A stretch of 64,000 nucleotides of DNA from Pseudomonas sp. PD9R (GCF_019200975.1 NZ_JAHTMR010000002.1:62001-126000); one strand, 5' to 3'. Shown: positions 1 through 8,377, counted from the stretch's first letter. Program-made: numbers and translations. The notes: generated by a model from the sequence alone, not told the origin.

Positions 1-1
1 C

Positions 2-211
2 AAGTCACTGATTCGGGTAACAGTGTATGTGAAGTCCACCGCAGACTTTGTCGACCTCAGCGAAGTGGCCAACGGTGCCTCGGATGTCTTCAGTCATGTA
101 TTGGGGGATGCCGGGAAACATACGCGTACAACCATCGGTGTTTATCAATTGCCAAAAAACGCGGCGATAGAAGTCGATATGATCGCGGCACTGCGTCCAT
201 CAGCGTTATAA
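2..211 (+). CDS. RidA/YjgF family protein, C-terminal part (5' end outside window)
   Basis: The reading frame is open from the window edge and ends at the TAA at 209-211. The last ~69 residues match the C-terminal half of the RidA/YjgF/UK114 fold: a segment resembling 'RVTVYVKSTADFVDLSEV', then the hydrophobic strand 'TTIGVYQLPKNAAIEVDMIA', which carries the usual L-P-x-x-A-x-x-E-V/I pattern. RidA proteins hydrolyse reactive enamine/imine intermediates released by PLP enzymes. The gene lies 81 bp upstream of a cupin gene and is co-oriented with a cluster that contains an aminotransferase, so an imine-handling role in that pathway is plausible (inference). The true start cannot be seen. Confidence 0.8.
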   Translation, partial: KSLIRVTVYVKSTADFVDLSEVANGASDVFSHVLGDAGKHTRTTIGVYQLPKNAAIEVDMIAALRPSAL

Positions 212-292
212 GTAAATCGCTTGGCTTTACAGCGCTGAACCGTTCACATAAGGTTCAGCGTTCATGTTTATAAAATAAGAAGGAACGTGCGA

Positions 293-778
293 ATGGATAA
301 CTTTCAAGGTGCGTTTTTTTCATATAAGGATTTTCGTCAGAGTTTGCATCATCAGCCAACAAGTCCAAAGGTTTGGAAGGGCGCGGAACTGGCGGGACTA
401 CCCCAGGCACTGGAGGCCAGTGAGGTCGATATCGTTGCGTTAGCCCACGACAAGAATATCGAAGGCTGCGAAGTGACACCCGGCATGGCGATCGCCATGC
501 AATGGCTGAAGCCGGGTGTAGTACTCAATGGGCACGCCCATTCCTGGTGGCATCTGTTTGTCATCCAGTCCGGCAACGGTTTGTTGACCCTGGGTGATGC
601 CGATGAGGTCAACGTCAGCAGCGGCGACGTGTTGCTGGTCCCGGCCTGGACCAGGCACGGCTTCGTCAACACCAGCGTGGATACGCCACTGGCCATGCTG
701 AACATGAGCAACATGCCGCAAATGGCGCTGCTCTCGAATTTCGCCGACAGCCACGGGCTGATCACCACCCCGGCATAA
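293..778 (+). CDS. cupin-domain protein
   Basis: A 161-residue single-domain cupin. The ATG at 293 was chosen over the in-frame GTG at 287 because an AAGGA Shine-Dalgarno sits at about 279-284. The central part reads as a double-stranded beta-helix: 'NGHAHSWWHLFVIQSGNGLLTLGD', with H-x-H and a Gly-rich turn, then 'VSSGDVLLVPAWTRHGFVN' (motif 2 with PxxxxH). Such proteins bind a divalent metal and serve as small dioxygenases, isomerases or ligand sensors. The substrate cannot be told from sequence. A strong terminator follows, so this gene and the RidA-like gene may form their own transcript beside the downstream cluster. Confidence 0.8.
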   Translation: MDNFQGAFFSYKDFRQSLHHQPTSPKVWKGAELAGLPQALEASEVDIVALAHDKNIEGCEVTPGMAIAMQWLKPGVVLNGHAHSWWHLFVIQSGNGLLTLGDADEVNVSSGDVLLVPAWTRHGFVNTSVDTPLAMLNMSNMPQMALLSNFADSHGLITTPA

Positions 779-797
779 CCCCTCCATTTTCCCCTCA

Positions 798-835
798 AGG
801 GAGCCAGCATTCGCTGGCTCCCTTTTGTTTTTTTG
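798..835 (+). terminator. rho-independent terminator after the cupin gene
   Basis: Stem AAGGGAGCCAGC / GCTGGCTCCCTT with a 4-nt loop, followed by TTGTTTTTTT. It separates the cupin gene from the GST-led cluster. Confidence 0.9.
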
Positions 836-993
836 GCGTTTTGCGGGGCAATCACCTGACCACCGGCAGACCAAAAAACAACTTTCTGTATCGATTGAAA
901 CAAGCAAATTCTGTATCTATCCAGCCTCGAATCAACTTACTACGATCACTTCCAATGCAGGTTAATCATGCAGCCATTGCAATGGAGTGTTCT

Positions 994-1641
994 ATGGAAA
1001 ACAACAAGCTCAAACTTTATGTGGGTGCGGACTTTGTCAGTGCCTTTGCGATGTCGGCTTTTGTAGCGCTCAAGGAAAAGCAACTTTCGTTTGAATTTAT
1101 CACCCTGAATTTAAAAGCTCGGCAGAACTATCAGGCCAGTTATCGTGATGTTTCGCTGACCTGCAAGATTCCAACATTAGTTCACGAAGGTTTTGCGCTG
1201 TCGGAATCATCGGCCATCGCCGAATACCTCGACGAACTCACGCCAGGGCATAACAGGCTCTTCCCACAGGACATCAAGCAACGCGCCCGTGCCCGTCAAC
1301 TGCAGGCCTGGTTGCGCAGTGATTTGCTGGTTGTGCGCAAAGAGCGCCCGTTTGATCTCGTGTACTTCGGCAAAAAGGACACTGCGCTGTCCGATGACGC
1401 CCGTGCGGCGGTCGAGCGTTTGTTTTTTGTCGCGGATCGCTTGCTGCCAGAGGGTGCCGAGCATCTGTTCGGTGACTGGAGCATCGCCGACACCGACCTG
1501 GCCATCATGCTCAACCGGCTGGTCGCCAATGGCGATCAGGTGCCTGCGCGGCTGGCGGCGTATGTCCGTCGGCAGTGGGATCGCGACAGCGTTCGGGCAT
1601 GGATGGACATAGAGCGCGTAGCGCCAGCCATCCAGTCATAA
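994..1641 (+). CDS. yfcF: glutathione S-transferase, YfcF type
   Basis: 215 residues from the ATG at 994, with GGAG about 8 nt upstream. An upstream in-frame extension to 841 has no ribosome binding site and is not homologous. The N-terminal thioredoxin-like domain (about 1-85) carries 'SESSAIAEYL' (71-79), the glutathione gamma-glutamyl binding motif. The all-helical domain begins with 'RARARQLQAWLRSDL' and contains 'FGDWSIADTDLA', the GST folding motif. The protein aligns well by eye with E. coli YfcF, which has glutathione transferase/peroxidase activity. It leads a tight run of co-directional genes (27 bp to the next gene), so it may conjugate or detoxify an intermediate of that pathway (inference). 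Confidence 0.88.
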   Translation: MENNKLKLYVGADFVSAFAMSAFVALKEKQLSFEFITLNLKARQNYQASYRDVSLTCKIPTLVHEGFALSESSAIAEYLDELTPGHNRLFPQDIKQRARARQLQAWLRSDLLVVRKERPFDLVYFGKKDTALSDDARAAVERLFFVADRLLPEGAEHLFGDWSIADTDLAIMLNRLVANGDQVPARLAAYVRRQWDRDSVRAWMDIERVAPAIQS

Positions 1642-1668
1642 CGGCCAGCACACATCGGGAGCACTGCC

Positions 1669-3009
1669 ATGCAGGGAATGTCGGAGCAGGAAAAATATAA
1701 ACCCTATAACTCACGCACCATCCGCGAGACACCGTACTGGCATAAGCTGACGCCCGCGTTGCAGGAGGCCATGACCGTCGTGGCTCGGGTCATGCCATTT
1801 CGCACCAACGAATACGTTCTTGGGACGCTGATCGATTGGAGCAACATTCCGGACGATCCGATTTTCCGCATGACCTTTCCTCACAAGGACATGTTGCTAC
1901 CGGAAGAATATGCGTCACTCAAGTATCTGATTGACCAGGACGACAGCGCCGCCATCAAGCGCCGGATCGAGGCAATCTGGCTGCGGATGAACCCACACCC
2001 GGCAGGCCAGTTGACGCACAACGGCGTGACCCTCGACGGAAAAATCCTGGCGGGCATTCAGCACAAGTACCGCGAGACCGTGTTGTTTTTCCCCGGTGCC
2101 GGTCAGACCTGTCACGCGTATTGCACCTTCTGTTTCCGCTGGGCGCAGTTCATTGGCGAAGAAGAACTCAAGTTCAACGCCCGTGAATCCCAGGAGCTGG
2201 TGAGTTACTTGCGGGTGCACACCGAAGTCACCGATGTGCTGATCACCGGGGGCGACCCGCTGATCATGAACACGCGCTCGCTGGCGGGTTACGTCGAACC
2301 GTTGCTGGAGCTGCCACACCTGCAAAACATCCGCATCGGCACCAAATCCGTGGCGTATTGGCCGCAGCGGTTTGTCAGTGACAAGGATGCACCCGAGCTG
2401 CTGGAACTGTTTAAGCGCATCGTCGCGGCAGGGAAAAATCTGTCGATCATGGGCCACTACAACCACCCGGTTGAGATTCGCCAGAACATCGCCCGGCAGG
2501 CGGTCGAGTGCATTCGTTCCACCGGCGCGACCCTGCGCATGCAGGCGCCCGTGATCCGCCACATCAACGAAAACCCGGCCGATTGGGCGGCGTTGTGGAC
2601 CGAAGGCGTGCGGCTGGGGGCGGTGCCTTATTACATGTTCGTCGAACGCGACACCGGCCCCAGCCACTATTTCGCGATGCCATTGGCCCGGGCATTCGAG
2701 ATCTTTCAGGCGGCGTATCGCACGGTGTCCGGGCTGGCGCGTACGGTGCGCGGTCCGTCCATGAGCACCTTCTACGGCAAGGTCTTGATCAACGGCATCG
2801 AGACCGTCGCCGGGGAAAAAGTCTTCGTCTTGCAGTTCCTCCAGGCGCGCAATCCGCAATGGGTGTTGCGCACTTTCTATGCACGCTTCGACCCTCACGT
2901 GACCTGGTTCGATGACTTGCGCCCAGCCTTCGGCGAGCGTGCATTTTTCTTTCAGACCGAGACCGTCGCAACGCCGGAATTGATACCGGTGCTGCTGCAA
3001 ACGGCGTAG
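1669..3009 (+). CDS. KamA-like radical SAM aminomutase
   Basis: 446 residues; start at ATG 1669 with GGGAG 7 nt upstream. The radical SAM motif CxxxCxxC is Cys148/152/155, followed by the glycine-rich 'TGGDPL' (193-198), as in the lysine 2,3-aminomutase family. Near the C terminus, 'RGPSMSTFYGK' (361-371) occupies the place of the PLP-lysine loop, making Lys371 the candidate Schiff-base residue. Family members move an alpha-amino group to the beta carbon of lysine, glutamate, arginine or proline using SAM and PLP. EpmB is a relative that modifies EF-P, but here no epmA or efp is adjacent. The neighbours suggest a biosynthetic beta-amino acid step. The substrate is unknown. Confidence 0.85.
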   Translation: MQGMSEQEKYKPYNSRTIRETPYWHKLTPALQEAMTVVARVMPFRTNEYVLGTLIDWSNIPDDPIFRMTFPHKDMLLPEEYASLKYLIDQDDSAAIKRRIEAIWLRMNPHPAGQLTHNGVTLDGKILAGIQHKYRETVLFFPGAGQTCHAYCTFCFRWAQFIGEEELKFNARESQELVSYLRVHTEVTDVLITGGDPLIMNTRSLAGYVEPLLELPHLQNIRIGTKSVAYWPQRFVSDKDAPELLELFKRIVAAGKNLSIMGHYNHPVEIRQNIARQAVECIRSTGATLRMQAPVIRHINENPADWAALWTEGVRLGAVPYYMFVERDTGPSHYFAMPLARAFEIFQAAYRTVSGLARTVRGPSMSTFYGKVLINGIETVAGEKVFVLQFLQARNPQWVLRTFYARFDPHVTWFDDLRPAFGERAFFFQTETVATPELIPVLLQTA

Positions 3010-3031
3010 GACAATTCACAGGAGTAGGGAC

Positions 3032-3907
3032 ATGAGCGGTATTCCATTTGATCAACGCGAAGGAAGGATCTGGCTGGACGGCGAGTTCGTCGAGTGGTCC
3101 GAGGCGCGCCTGCATGTGCTGACTCACGGCCTGCATTACGCAGGCACGGTGTACGAAGGCGAGCGCGTGTACAACGGCAAGATCTTTAAATTGCGCGAAC
3201 ACAGCGAGCGGCTGTATCGCTCGGCACAGTTGATGGATTTCGCCATCCCATTTGAGCTTGAGGAACTGGAGGCGGCCAGTTATGAACTGCTGCAGCGTAA
3301 CAATGTGGTCGACGGTTACCTGCGGCCGGTGGCCTGGCGCGGCAGCGAGATGATATCCACCTCGGCGCGTTTCAACCGCGTACACGTGGCGATCGCCTGC
3401 TGGCAATGGCCGAGCTATTTCGACCCGGCGGCGCGGATGGCCGGCATCCGCTTGAAAACCGCCACGTGGCGTCGTCCGCCACCGAACAGCAGCCCCTTCG
3501 AAGCCAAGGCCTCCGGGCATTACCAGATCGCCACGCTGAGCAAGCACGACGCGGAAAACTACGGCTATCACGATGCGTTGATGCTCGACTGGCGCGGCCA
3601 TGTCGCCGAAGCCACCAGCGCCAATGTGTTCTTCGCCAAAGGTCGGACTTTGTACACGCCTGTGCCGGATTGTTTTCTCAACGGCATTACCCGGCAGACC
3701 GTCATCGAACTGGCCAGGGCCCTGGATTACCAGGTGATCGAAACAACGATTTTGCCTACGCAACTGGGCGACTTTGACGAGTGTTTTCTGACGGGCACCG
3801 CCGCTGAAATCACGCCCGTGCAGAGCATCGATGAGCAGCACTATCGACCGGGCAACGCCTGCGCCGAGTTGATTGCCGCCTACACCTCAACCGTAAACGC
3901 CGGATAA
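3032..3907 (+). CDS. class IV (branched-chain type) aminotransferase
   Basis: 291 residues; ATG 3032 has AGGAG 8 nt upstream. The fold-type IV signature is complete: 'HGLHYAGTVYEGERVY' at the N terminus, the PLP lysine at Lys159 in 'EAKASGHYQIA' (matching the E. coli IlvE lysine), 'EATSANVF' (193-200) and 'FLNGITRQTVIELA'. The family includes IlvE, D-amino acid aminotransferase and aminodeoxychorismate lyase; the 'K-A-S-G-H-Y' spacing is most like IlvE. It sits 22 bp after the radical SAM gene and 18 bp before the dioxygenase gene, so it is more likely a dedicated pathway enzyme than the housekeeping IlvE. Substrate not determinable. Confidence 0.87.
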   Translation: MSGIPFDQREGRIWLDGEFVEWSEARLHVLTHGLHYAGTVYEGERVYNGKIFKLREHSERLYRSAQLMDFAIPFELEELEAASYELLQRNNVVDGYLRPVAWRGSEMISTSARFNRVHVAIACWQWPSYFDPAARMAGIRLKTATWRRPPPNSSPFEAKASGHYQIATLSKHDAENYGYHDALMLDWRGHVAEATSANVFFAKGRTLYTPVPDCFLNGITRQTVIELARALDYQVIETTILPTQLGDFDECFLTGTAAEITPVQSIDEQHYRPGNACAELIAAYTSTVNAG

Positions 3908-3925
3908 ACAGCCAGGAATCTCACC

Positions 3926-4684
3926 ATGCCAGATCAAGGGATTGTTGCCTCTAAACCTTACGTATCACTGGGCCATCGCCATGAAGAATTGTCGGTGCGA
4001 GGCTGGACGGTGCTGACACCAGGGGAATTTTCCCACGACGTAGTCCGCACATTGCACGAGTTCGGCCCGGTCATTCCGCAGTTCAATGGGCAGATGGCTT
4101 TTGCCATTACTCGCAAGCCGGGTTATGAGGATTTGCCGTATTCCCAAAGCATGAACGGCATAGGCCCGCACACCGAAGCACCAGTCTATGGACCGCCGCC
4201 ACGCTACCTCGCGCTGCATTGCCATAAACAGGCCGCCTGCGGGGGCGGGCATACGGGGCTGGTGGATGGTTATGAGTTTTTGAAATCCCTTGAGCACAGC
4301 GAACCAGAACTGCGCGAATGGCTGGATGACACGCCGGTGGAGTTCGTCGCCACGGCCAAACCCGGCGAGCCCGGGCAACGTCGGGTCAAGGAATACATCC
4401 TGACGCCTACAGAAGACGGGGATATTTTCCGCTTCAGCTACAACCAGTTTCACTACGGCGATGTGAATCCGTCGAAGGAAGCCTTGCAGCAATCCCAAGT
4501 CGCCAACAGCACTTCACCCCTGGCCAGGTTTGCCGTGCTTGGTGAAGCGTTCTTCGTCGAGCACAACATTCCGGTGCTGATACCCGACGGATGCATGCTG
4601 ATTTGGGACAACTGGCGAATGATTCATGCGCGCAGTCGATACACTGACCCGGCGCGCAACCTGACCCGCTATTGGCTGGCTTGA
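3926..4684 (+). CDS. TauD/TfdA-family Fe(II)/2-oxoglutarate dioxygenase
   Basis: 252 residues. The metal triad is visible: His82-x-Glu84 in 'GPHTEAPVYGPPP', and the distal His234 in 'NWRMIHARSRYTDPARN', with Arg244/Arg248 as candidates for 2-oxoglutarate binding. Glu in place of Asp in HxD/E is common in amino-acid hydroxylases of this superfamily. Such enzymes hydroxylate, desaturate or epimerise amino acids and carrier-bound intermediates. Embedded between the aminotransferase (18 bp) and the AurF-like gene (67 bp), it probably oxidises the carbon skeleton made upstream (inference). Confidence 0.83.
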   Translation: MPDQGIVASKPYVSLGHRHEELSVRGWTVLTPGEFSHDVVRTLHEFGPVIPQFNGQMAFAITRKPGYEDLPYSQSMNGIGPHTEAPVYGPPPRYLALHCHKQAACGGGHTGLVDGYEFLKSLEHSEPELREWLDDTPVEFVATAKPGEPGQRRVKEYILTPTEDGDIFRFSYNQFHYGDVNPSKEALQQSQVANSTSPLARFAVLGEAFFVEHNIPVLIPDGCMLIWDNWRMIHARSRYTDPARNLTRYWLA

Positions 4685-4751
4685 ATTTTCCGTCGCCCCT
4701 AATTCAATTGGCGTACCCCGTGGCGGGTACGCGTCCTACAGGTATCGCGTC

Positions 4752-5711
4752 ATGCAAACAGCAATCGAGATCGCCAAGGTCGATCATCAACTGATCGTGC
4801 GGCTCAATCAGGCTTGGACCAAGCGCGCCACGGTCTGCTCGCCGGACAGGGCAAACATCGACGAAGTGTTCGACCCGGCGCGCCCGGATTACCCGGAGTG
4901 CATGGTGCCGTTTTTCCACCATCCGACATTCCAGGCCTTGAGTGAAGAACTCAAAAGCAGCGTGGTGACCTGGGGCTGGATCGGCTACAACCTGCGCACC
5001 GTGACCGCCGAAGAACATATCGTCAATCCGGCGCTTAGCGTCATTGCCAATCAATACCTGGGCAAGGACGACTGGCATTTTCGCGAGGCTATGCAACAAA
5101 CGCTGATCGACGAGCACTACCACACGCTCATGCACCTGCGGGCGATCGAGCGGACCAAGCTTGAGCGGGCGCTCGATCAGGATCTGGATTTGCCGCCGTC
5201 AGTCACTTATCTGCGACTGATCGCCTTGCGTGAAACGCTGACCGAGCAGTGGCAGCGGGATTTGGCTGCGATCACCTTTGCTGTAGTGGCCGAAATCAGC
5301 GTCAACGCTTATCTGGACTTGCTGGCAGACGATCAAACGATTCAACCGCAAAACCGGCGCGTGGCCGATCAGCACAACCGCGACGAATACGCCCATAGCA
5401 AGGTGCTGGCCGAAGTGGCCAAGGTCATGTACGCGAACATGCAACCGGCCCAGCGGGAATTTTTCGCACGTAACTTGTCGGTGGCGCTGAGTGCCTTTAT
5501 CGCCCAGGACTACTCGATGTGGGAGGCGATTCTGACGCAGCTGGGGGTCGAGGAGGCGGCGCTGATCATTGCCGACACCCGTGAGAACAACAAGAACGCG
5601 ACGATCATGCGCGACTACAGCGGCCTGCATCGTCTGGCGCAGGACCTGGGCATCAGCGAGCAGATCGATTTCGATTTTCGTCCGACCCTCAAAGCCACCG
5701 CAGCGGCCTGA
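4752..5711 (+). CDS. AurF-like diiron N-oxygenase
   Basis: 319 residues. Ferritin-like helices supply a full set of candidate AurF-type diiron ligands: Glu87 or Glu88 ('TAEEH'), Glu121-x-x-His124 ('DEHYH'), Glu181 ('AEISVNAY'), His208, Glu212 and His215 ('HNRDEYAH'). The spacings (60 residues between Glu121 and Glu181, 27 to His208, then 4 and 3) equal those known for AurF. AurF and CmlI oxidise an amine to hydroxylamine, nitroso and nitro. The flanking genes are amino-acid enzymes rather than aromatic ones, so the substrate may be an aliphatic amine (inference). The ATG at 4752 lies 67 bp after the dioxygenase stop; no strong Shine-Dalgarno is seen. Confidence 0.82.
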   Translation: MQTAIEIAKVDHQLIVRLNQAWTKRATVCSPDRANIDEVFDPARPDYPECMVPFFHHPTFQALSEELKSSVVTWGWIGYNLRTVTAEEHIVNPALSVIANQYLGKDDWHFREAMQQTLIDEHYHTLMHLRAIERTKLERALDQDLDLPPSVTYLRLIALRETLTEQWQRDLAAITFAVVAEISVNAYLDLLADDQTIQPQNRRVADQHNRDEYAHSKVLAEVAKVMYANMQPAQREFFARNLSVALSAFIAQDYSMWEAILTQLGVEEAALIIADTRENNKNATIMRDYSGLHRLAQDLGISEQIDFDFRPTLKATAAA

Positions 5712-5725
5712 ACCAGGAGGTGCGT

Positions 5726-6526
5726 ATGTCCGTTCCTGTGTATGAAGTGTTCGCGATTCGTGTCGGCGCCAATGCCCAGCGCACTGCCAAAGAGAATTTT
5801 CTTTACGACGCCTGCTGTGGTGATCCGAATGCGTCGATGCCGCTGGATTACTACTTCTGGGTCATTCGTAACGGGCAGCAGGTGATCGTGGTCGACACCT
5901 GCTTTCAACCGGCCACGGCTGATCGACGCAACCGTCAGATGTATCGCCTGCCGGAAGAATCGCTGCGCCAACTGGACATCGATCCTGCGCAGGTCGAGCA
6001 CCTGATCCTCACGCATCTGCATTGGGATCATGCCGGCAATCTGGGGCTGTTTCCGGGAGCGACGGTGCATCTGCAAGAGGCAGAATTGCGCTTTTGCACC
6101 GGGCCGAAAATGGCCCATCGCACAGTCAACAAAACCTACGAAGTCGAGGACGTGATGTCGGCGTTGCCGCCGTTGTTCGAAGGGCGGATGCGCTTGCACA
6201 AGGGCACCGTCGAGGTGAAGCCGGGTGTCACGCTGCATCCGGTGGGCGGGCATACACCCGGCAGCCAGGTGGTTCGGGTGAACACCGCGCGCGGCTGGAT
6301 TGTGTTGGCCTCCGACGCCGCACATTTGTGGATGAATATCCGCCAGCGCAGCCCGTTTCCGATTCTGGATGATCTGGCGCAGACACTTGAAGCGTTCATC
6401 GAAATCGATCGCCTGGCCGACAGCGAAGACCACGTGATCCCCGGCCACGACCCACTGATCGCCGAACGCTTCCCCCACTGGTACGACGACCCGCACATCA
6501 TCTGTCTGCACCAAACACCCCGCTAA
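5726..6526 (+). CDS. metallo-beta-lactamase-fold hydrolase, lactonase-like
   Basis: 266 residues from the ATG at 5726, preceded by a perfect GGAGG at 5716-5720; the in-frame GTG at 5720 overlaps this site and is rejected. Metal ligands: His97-x-His99-x-Asp101-His102 ('THLHWDHAG'), His176 ('GGHTPGS'), Asp197 ('ASDAAH') and His241 ('IPGHDPLI'). This layout is that of the AHL-lactonase (AiiA/AttM) branch of the superfamily. It could open a lactone in the pathway, hydrolyse a thioester, or quench a signal. It is the last gene of the run and ends at a REPIN. Confidence 0.85.
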   Translation: MSVPVYEVFAIRVGANAQRTAKENFLYDACCGDPNASMPLDYYFWVIRNGQQVIVVDTCFQPATADRRNRQMYRLPEESLRQLDIDPAQVEHLILTHLHWDHAGNLGLFPGATVHLQEAELRFCTGPKMAHRTVNKTYEVEDVMSALPPLFEGRMRLHKGTVEVKPGVTLHPVGGHTPGSQVVRVNTARGWIVLASDAAHLWMNIRQRSPFPILDDLAQTLEAFIEIDRLADSEDHVIPGHDPLIAERFPHWYDDPHIICLHQTPR

Positions 6527-6531
6527 ACCAC

Positions 6532-6611
6532 TGTAGGAGCTGCCGCAGGCTGCGATCTTTTGATGTTGATTTTTTAAGATCAAAAGACCGCAGCCTGCGG
6601 CAGCTCCTACA
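6532..6611. repeat. REPIN, family A (inverted pair)
   Basis: Two copies of the family A unit (TAGGAGCTGCCG.AGGCTGCG, then ATCTTTTGA) face each other around a short AT-rich centre. It lies between the convergent MBL-fold and MocR genes. Confidence 0.9.
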
Positions 6612-6621
6612 GGGAATGTGG

Positions 6622-8052
6622 TTAGCCCTGGTTTTTGAGGATTTGGCCCAAGGTCGCCACAGCTTCATCAATCCTCGGCGAATACGGGGCCCCGCAGCCA
6701 ATGCGCACAAAGTGATTAAAACGCTTGGCATTGGAAAAGATATCCCCAGGTGAAATCTGGATGCCGACCTTCAACGCCTCATGGAAAAACGCCATGGACG
6801 AATGCTCACGCGGCAGTTCTACCCACAGCAACGTCCCGCCCTGCGGGTTGGTCACGCCAGTGCCTGCGGGAAAGTAGCGAGTAATCGCCGCGCTCATCTG
6901 CTGGCGCTGCTGCGTCAGGGTTTTCCTCAATCGCCGTAGGTAACGTTCGTAGGACGGTGTCCCCATGAACGCACTGACGGCTAATTGCGACAACGCTTCG
7001 CAACCACGGGACTGGGTGTGCTTGAGCATTTCCACGCGGTCGTGCCATTTGCCTGCGCTGATCCAGCCCAGGCGCATGCCCGGTGCGAGGGTTTTGTTCA
7101 GCGAGGCGCAATAGATCAGGTTGCCCGTGCGGTCCCAGTGTTTGAGCGTCGACAACGGTTGCTCGGTGTCCACCAGGTCGCCGTAGGTGTCGTCTTCAAT
7201 CAGTACCGTGTTGTATTCGGTGCATAGCTGTACCAGCCGCGCCTTGTTGGCGTCGGGCATGATGCTGCCCAACGGGTTGTGCAGATTGGGAATGACGATC
7301 AGCGCCTTGATTCGTTCAGGACCTTGCAGCAGTTGTTCGAGGGCTAGCAGATTGATGCCGCTGCGTGTCGAGGCCGGGACTTCCAGCACTCGCAGGTTCA
7401 GGCTTTCAAGAATTTGCAGCAGGCCGTAAAAGGTCGGCGATTCCACTGCCACCGCGTCGCCGGGGCGGGTGACTGCGCGCAAGGCCAGGTTGATCGCTTC
7501 GGTGGCGCCGTTGGTGATGACGATACGATCGGCTGTGAGGTGGGCCTTGGCGGTCAGCGCCCGTCGGGCAAGGATGTTGCGCAGCGCGCTGTTGCCACTG
7601 GTCGAACCCGCCGCACCGAAGAGGTGCTGATCGTGGCGCAGCGCCTTGATCATGTTGTCTTGCAGGGTTTTCAGTGGGTACAGCTCCGGGGCGCAATAGG
7701 CGCTGGCGAAATTGACCTTGATCGTCGCCCGCTGACTGGCCTTGAGCACCGAGGACACCTGTTCATGGATGCCGACGTAGACTCCGGTATCCAGCAGCGG
7801 GGGCAGGGTGGCCGGAACGGGTTTGGCCGGTGTATCGGGCTGGCGAATGTAGTTGCCCGAACGTGGCCGGGCTTCCAGTACGCCACAGTCTTCCAGCTCG
7901 CGGCACACCTGCACCGCAGTCGACAGGCTGACGGCGTGTTTTTCCATCATCAATCGAATCGAGGGAAAGCGTTCACCGGTTTTCAGGGTGCCGCTGCGGA
8001 TGGCGTCCAGGTAATGGTTGGCCAACTGACGGTAGAGGGGCGTCGTGTTCAT
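6622..8052 (-). CDS. MocR-type regulator: GntR winged helix fused to aminotransferase fold
   Basis: 476 residues from the ATG at 8052 (upstream GAGG); a longer frame to 8295 lacks homology. Residues 1-75 form a GntR winged helix-turn-helix ('GERFPSIRLMMEKHAVSLSTAVQ'), joined by a Pro-rich linker to a fold-type I aminotransferase domain (about 110-476). The PLP lysine is Lys320 in 'SLNKTLAPGMRLGW', with 'NPTFYG/NLHNPLG'-type active-site strands. MocR proteins (PdxR, GabR) use PLP plus an amino ligand as effector. The gene is convergent with the AurF-like cluster, not divergent, so control of that cluster is possible but unproven. Confidence 0.88.
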   Translation of the reverse strand: MNTTPLYRQLANHYLDAIRSGTLKTGERFPSIRLMMEKHAVSLSTAVQVCRELEDCGVLEARPRSGNYIRQPDTPAKPVPATLPPLLDTGVYVGIHEQVSSVLKASQRATIKVNFASAYCAPELYPLKTLQDNMIKALRHDQHLFGAAGSTSGNSALRNILARRALTAKAHLTADRIVITNGATEAINLALRAVTRPGDAVAVESPTFYGLLQILESLNLRVLEVPASTRSGINLLALEQLLQGPERIKALIVIPNLHNPLGSIMPDANKARLVQLCTEYNTVLIEDDTYGDLVDTEQPLSTLKHWDRTGNLIYCASLNKTLAPGMRLGWISAGKWHDRVEMLKHTQSRGCEALSQLAVSAFMGTPSYERYLRRLRKTLTQQRQQMSAAITRYFPAGTGVTNPQGGTLLWVELPREHSSMAFFHEALKVGIQISPGDIFSNAKRFNHFVRIGCGAPYSPRIDEAVATLGQILKNQG

Positions 8053-8207
8053 GATGACCTCAGCAATCGCACCACCGAGGTCTTGGGCTGGAAAGTGAGT
8101 TGACGCTCCCCGCAGGCGGACCCGTGGTGCTGAAGGGTTAGGGAAGTGTTTCTGGCGTCGATACTGGAAGAGTAATCGCGGTTTGAGGGGAATCACGGGC
8201 AATAAAA

Positions 8208-8229
8208 AGCCCCGCACGATGGCGGGGCT
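8208..8229 (-). terminator. terminator for the 8378-9082 gene
   Basis: AGCCCCGC/GCGGGGCT stem with an ACGATG loop. Read on the minus strand it is followed by TTTTTATT. The 325-bp gap 8053-8377 otherwise holds the mocR promoter region and a REPIN. Confidence 0.85.
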
Positions 8230-8251
8230 CATTTGTGAGGCGGTGAGGCCT

Positions 8252-8369
8252 CTGTGGCGAGGGAGCTTGCTCCCGCTTGAGTGCGCAGCACTCACAAAAA
8301 ATCTATATGTGTACTTGGATTTTTGGGGCCGCTACGCAGCCCGACGCGAGCAAGCTCGCTCGCCACAGG
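8252..8369. repeat. REPIN, family B variant
   Basis: Facing arms CTGTGGCGAGGGAGCTTGCT and GCGAGCAAGCTCGCTCGCCA enclose about 75 bp, with an inner GAGTGC..GCACTC hairpin. Confidence 0.75.
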
Positions 8370-8377
8370 GGTTTGCT

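Noticed and set aside
6622-8052. MocR as the proven regulator of the AurF-like cluster
   Set aside because: The gene is convergent with the cluster and its promoter is at the far side, so proximity alone is weak evidence.
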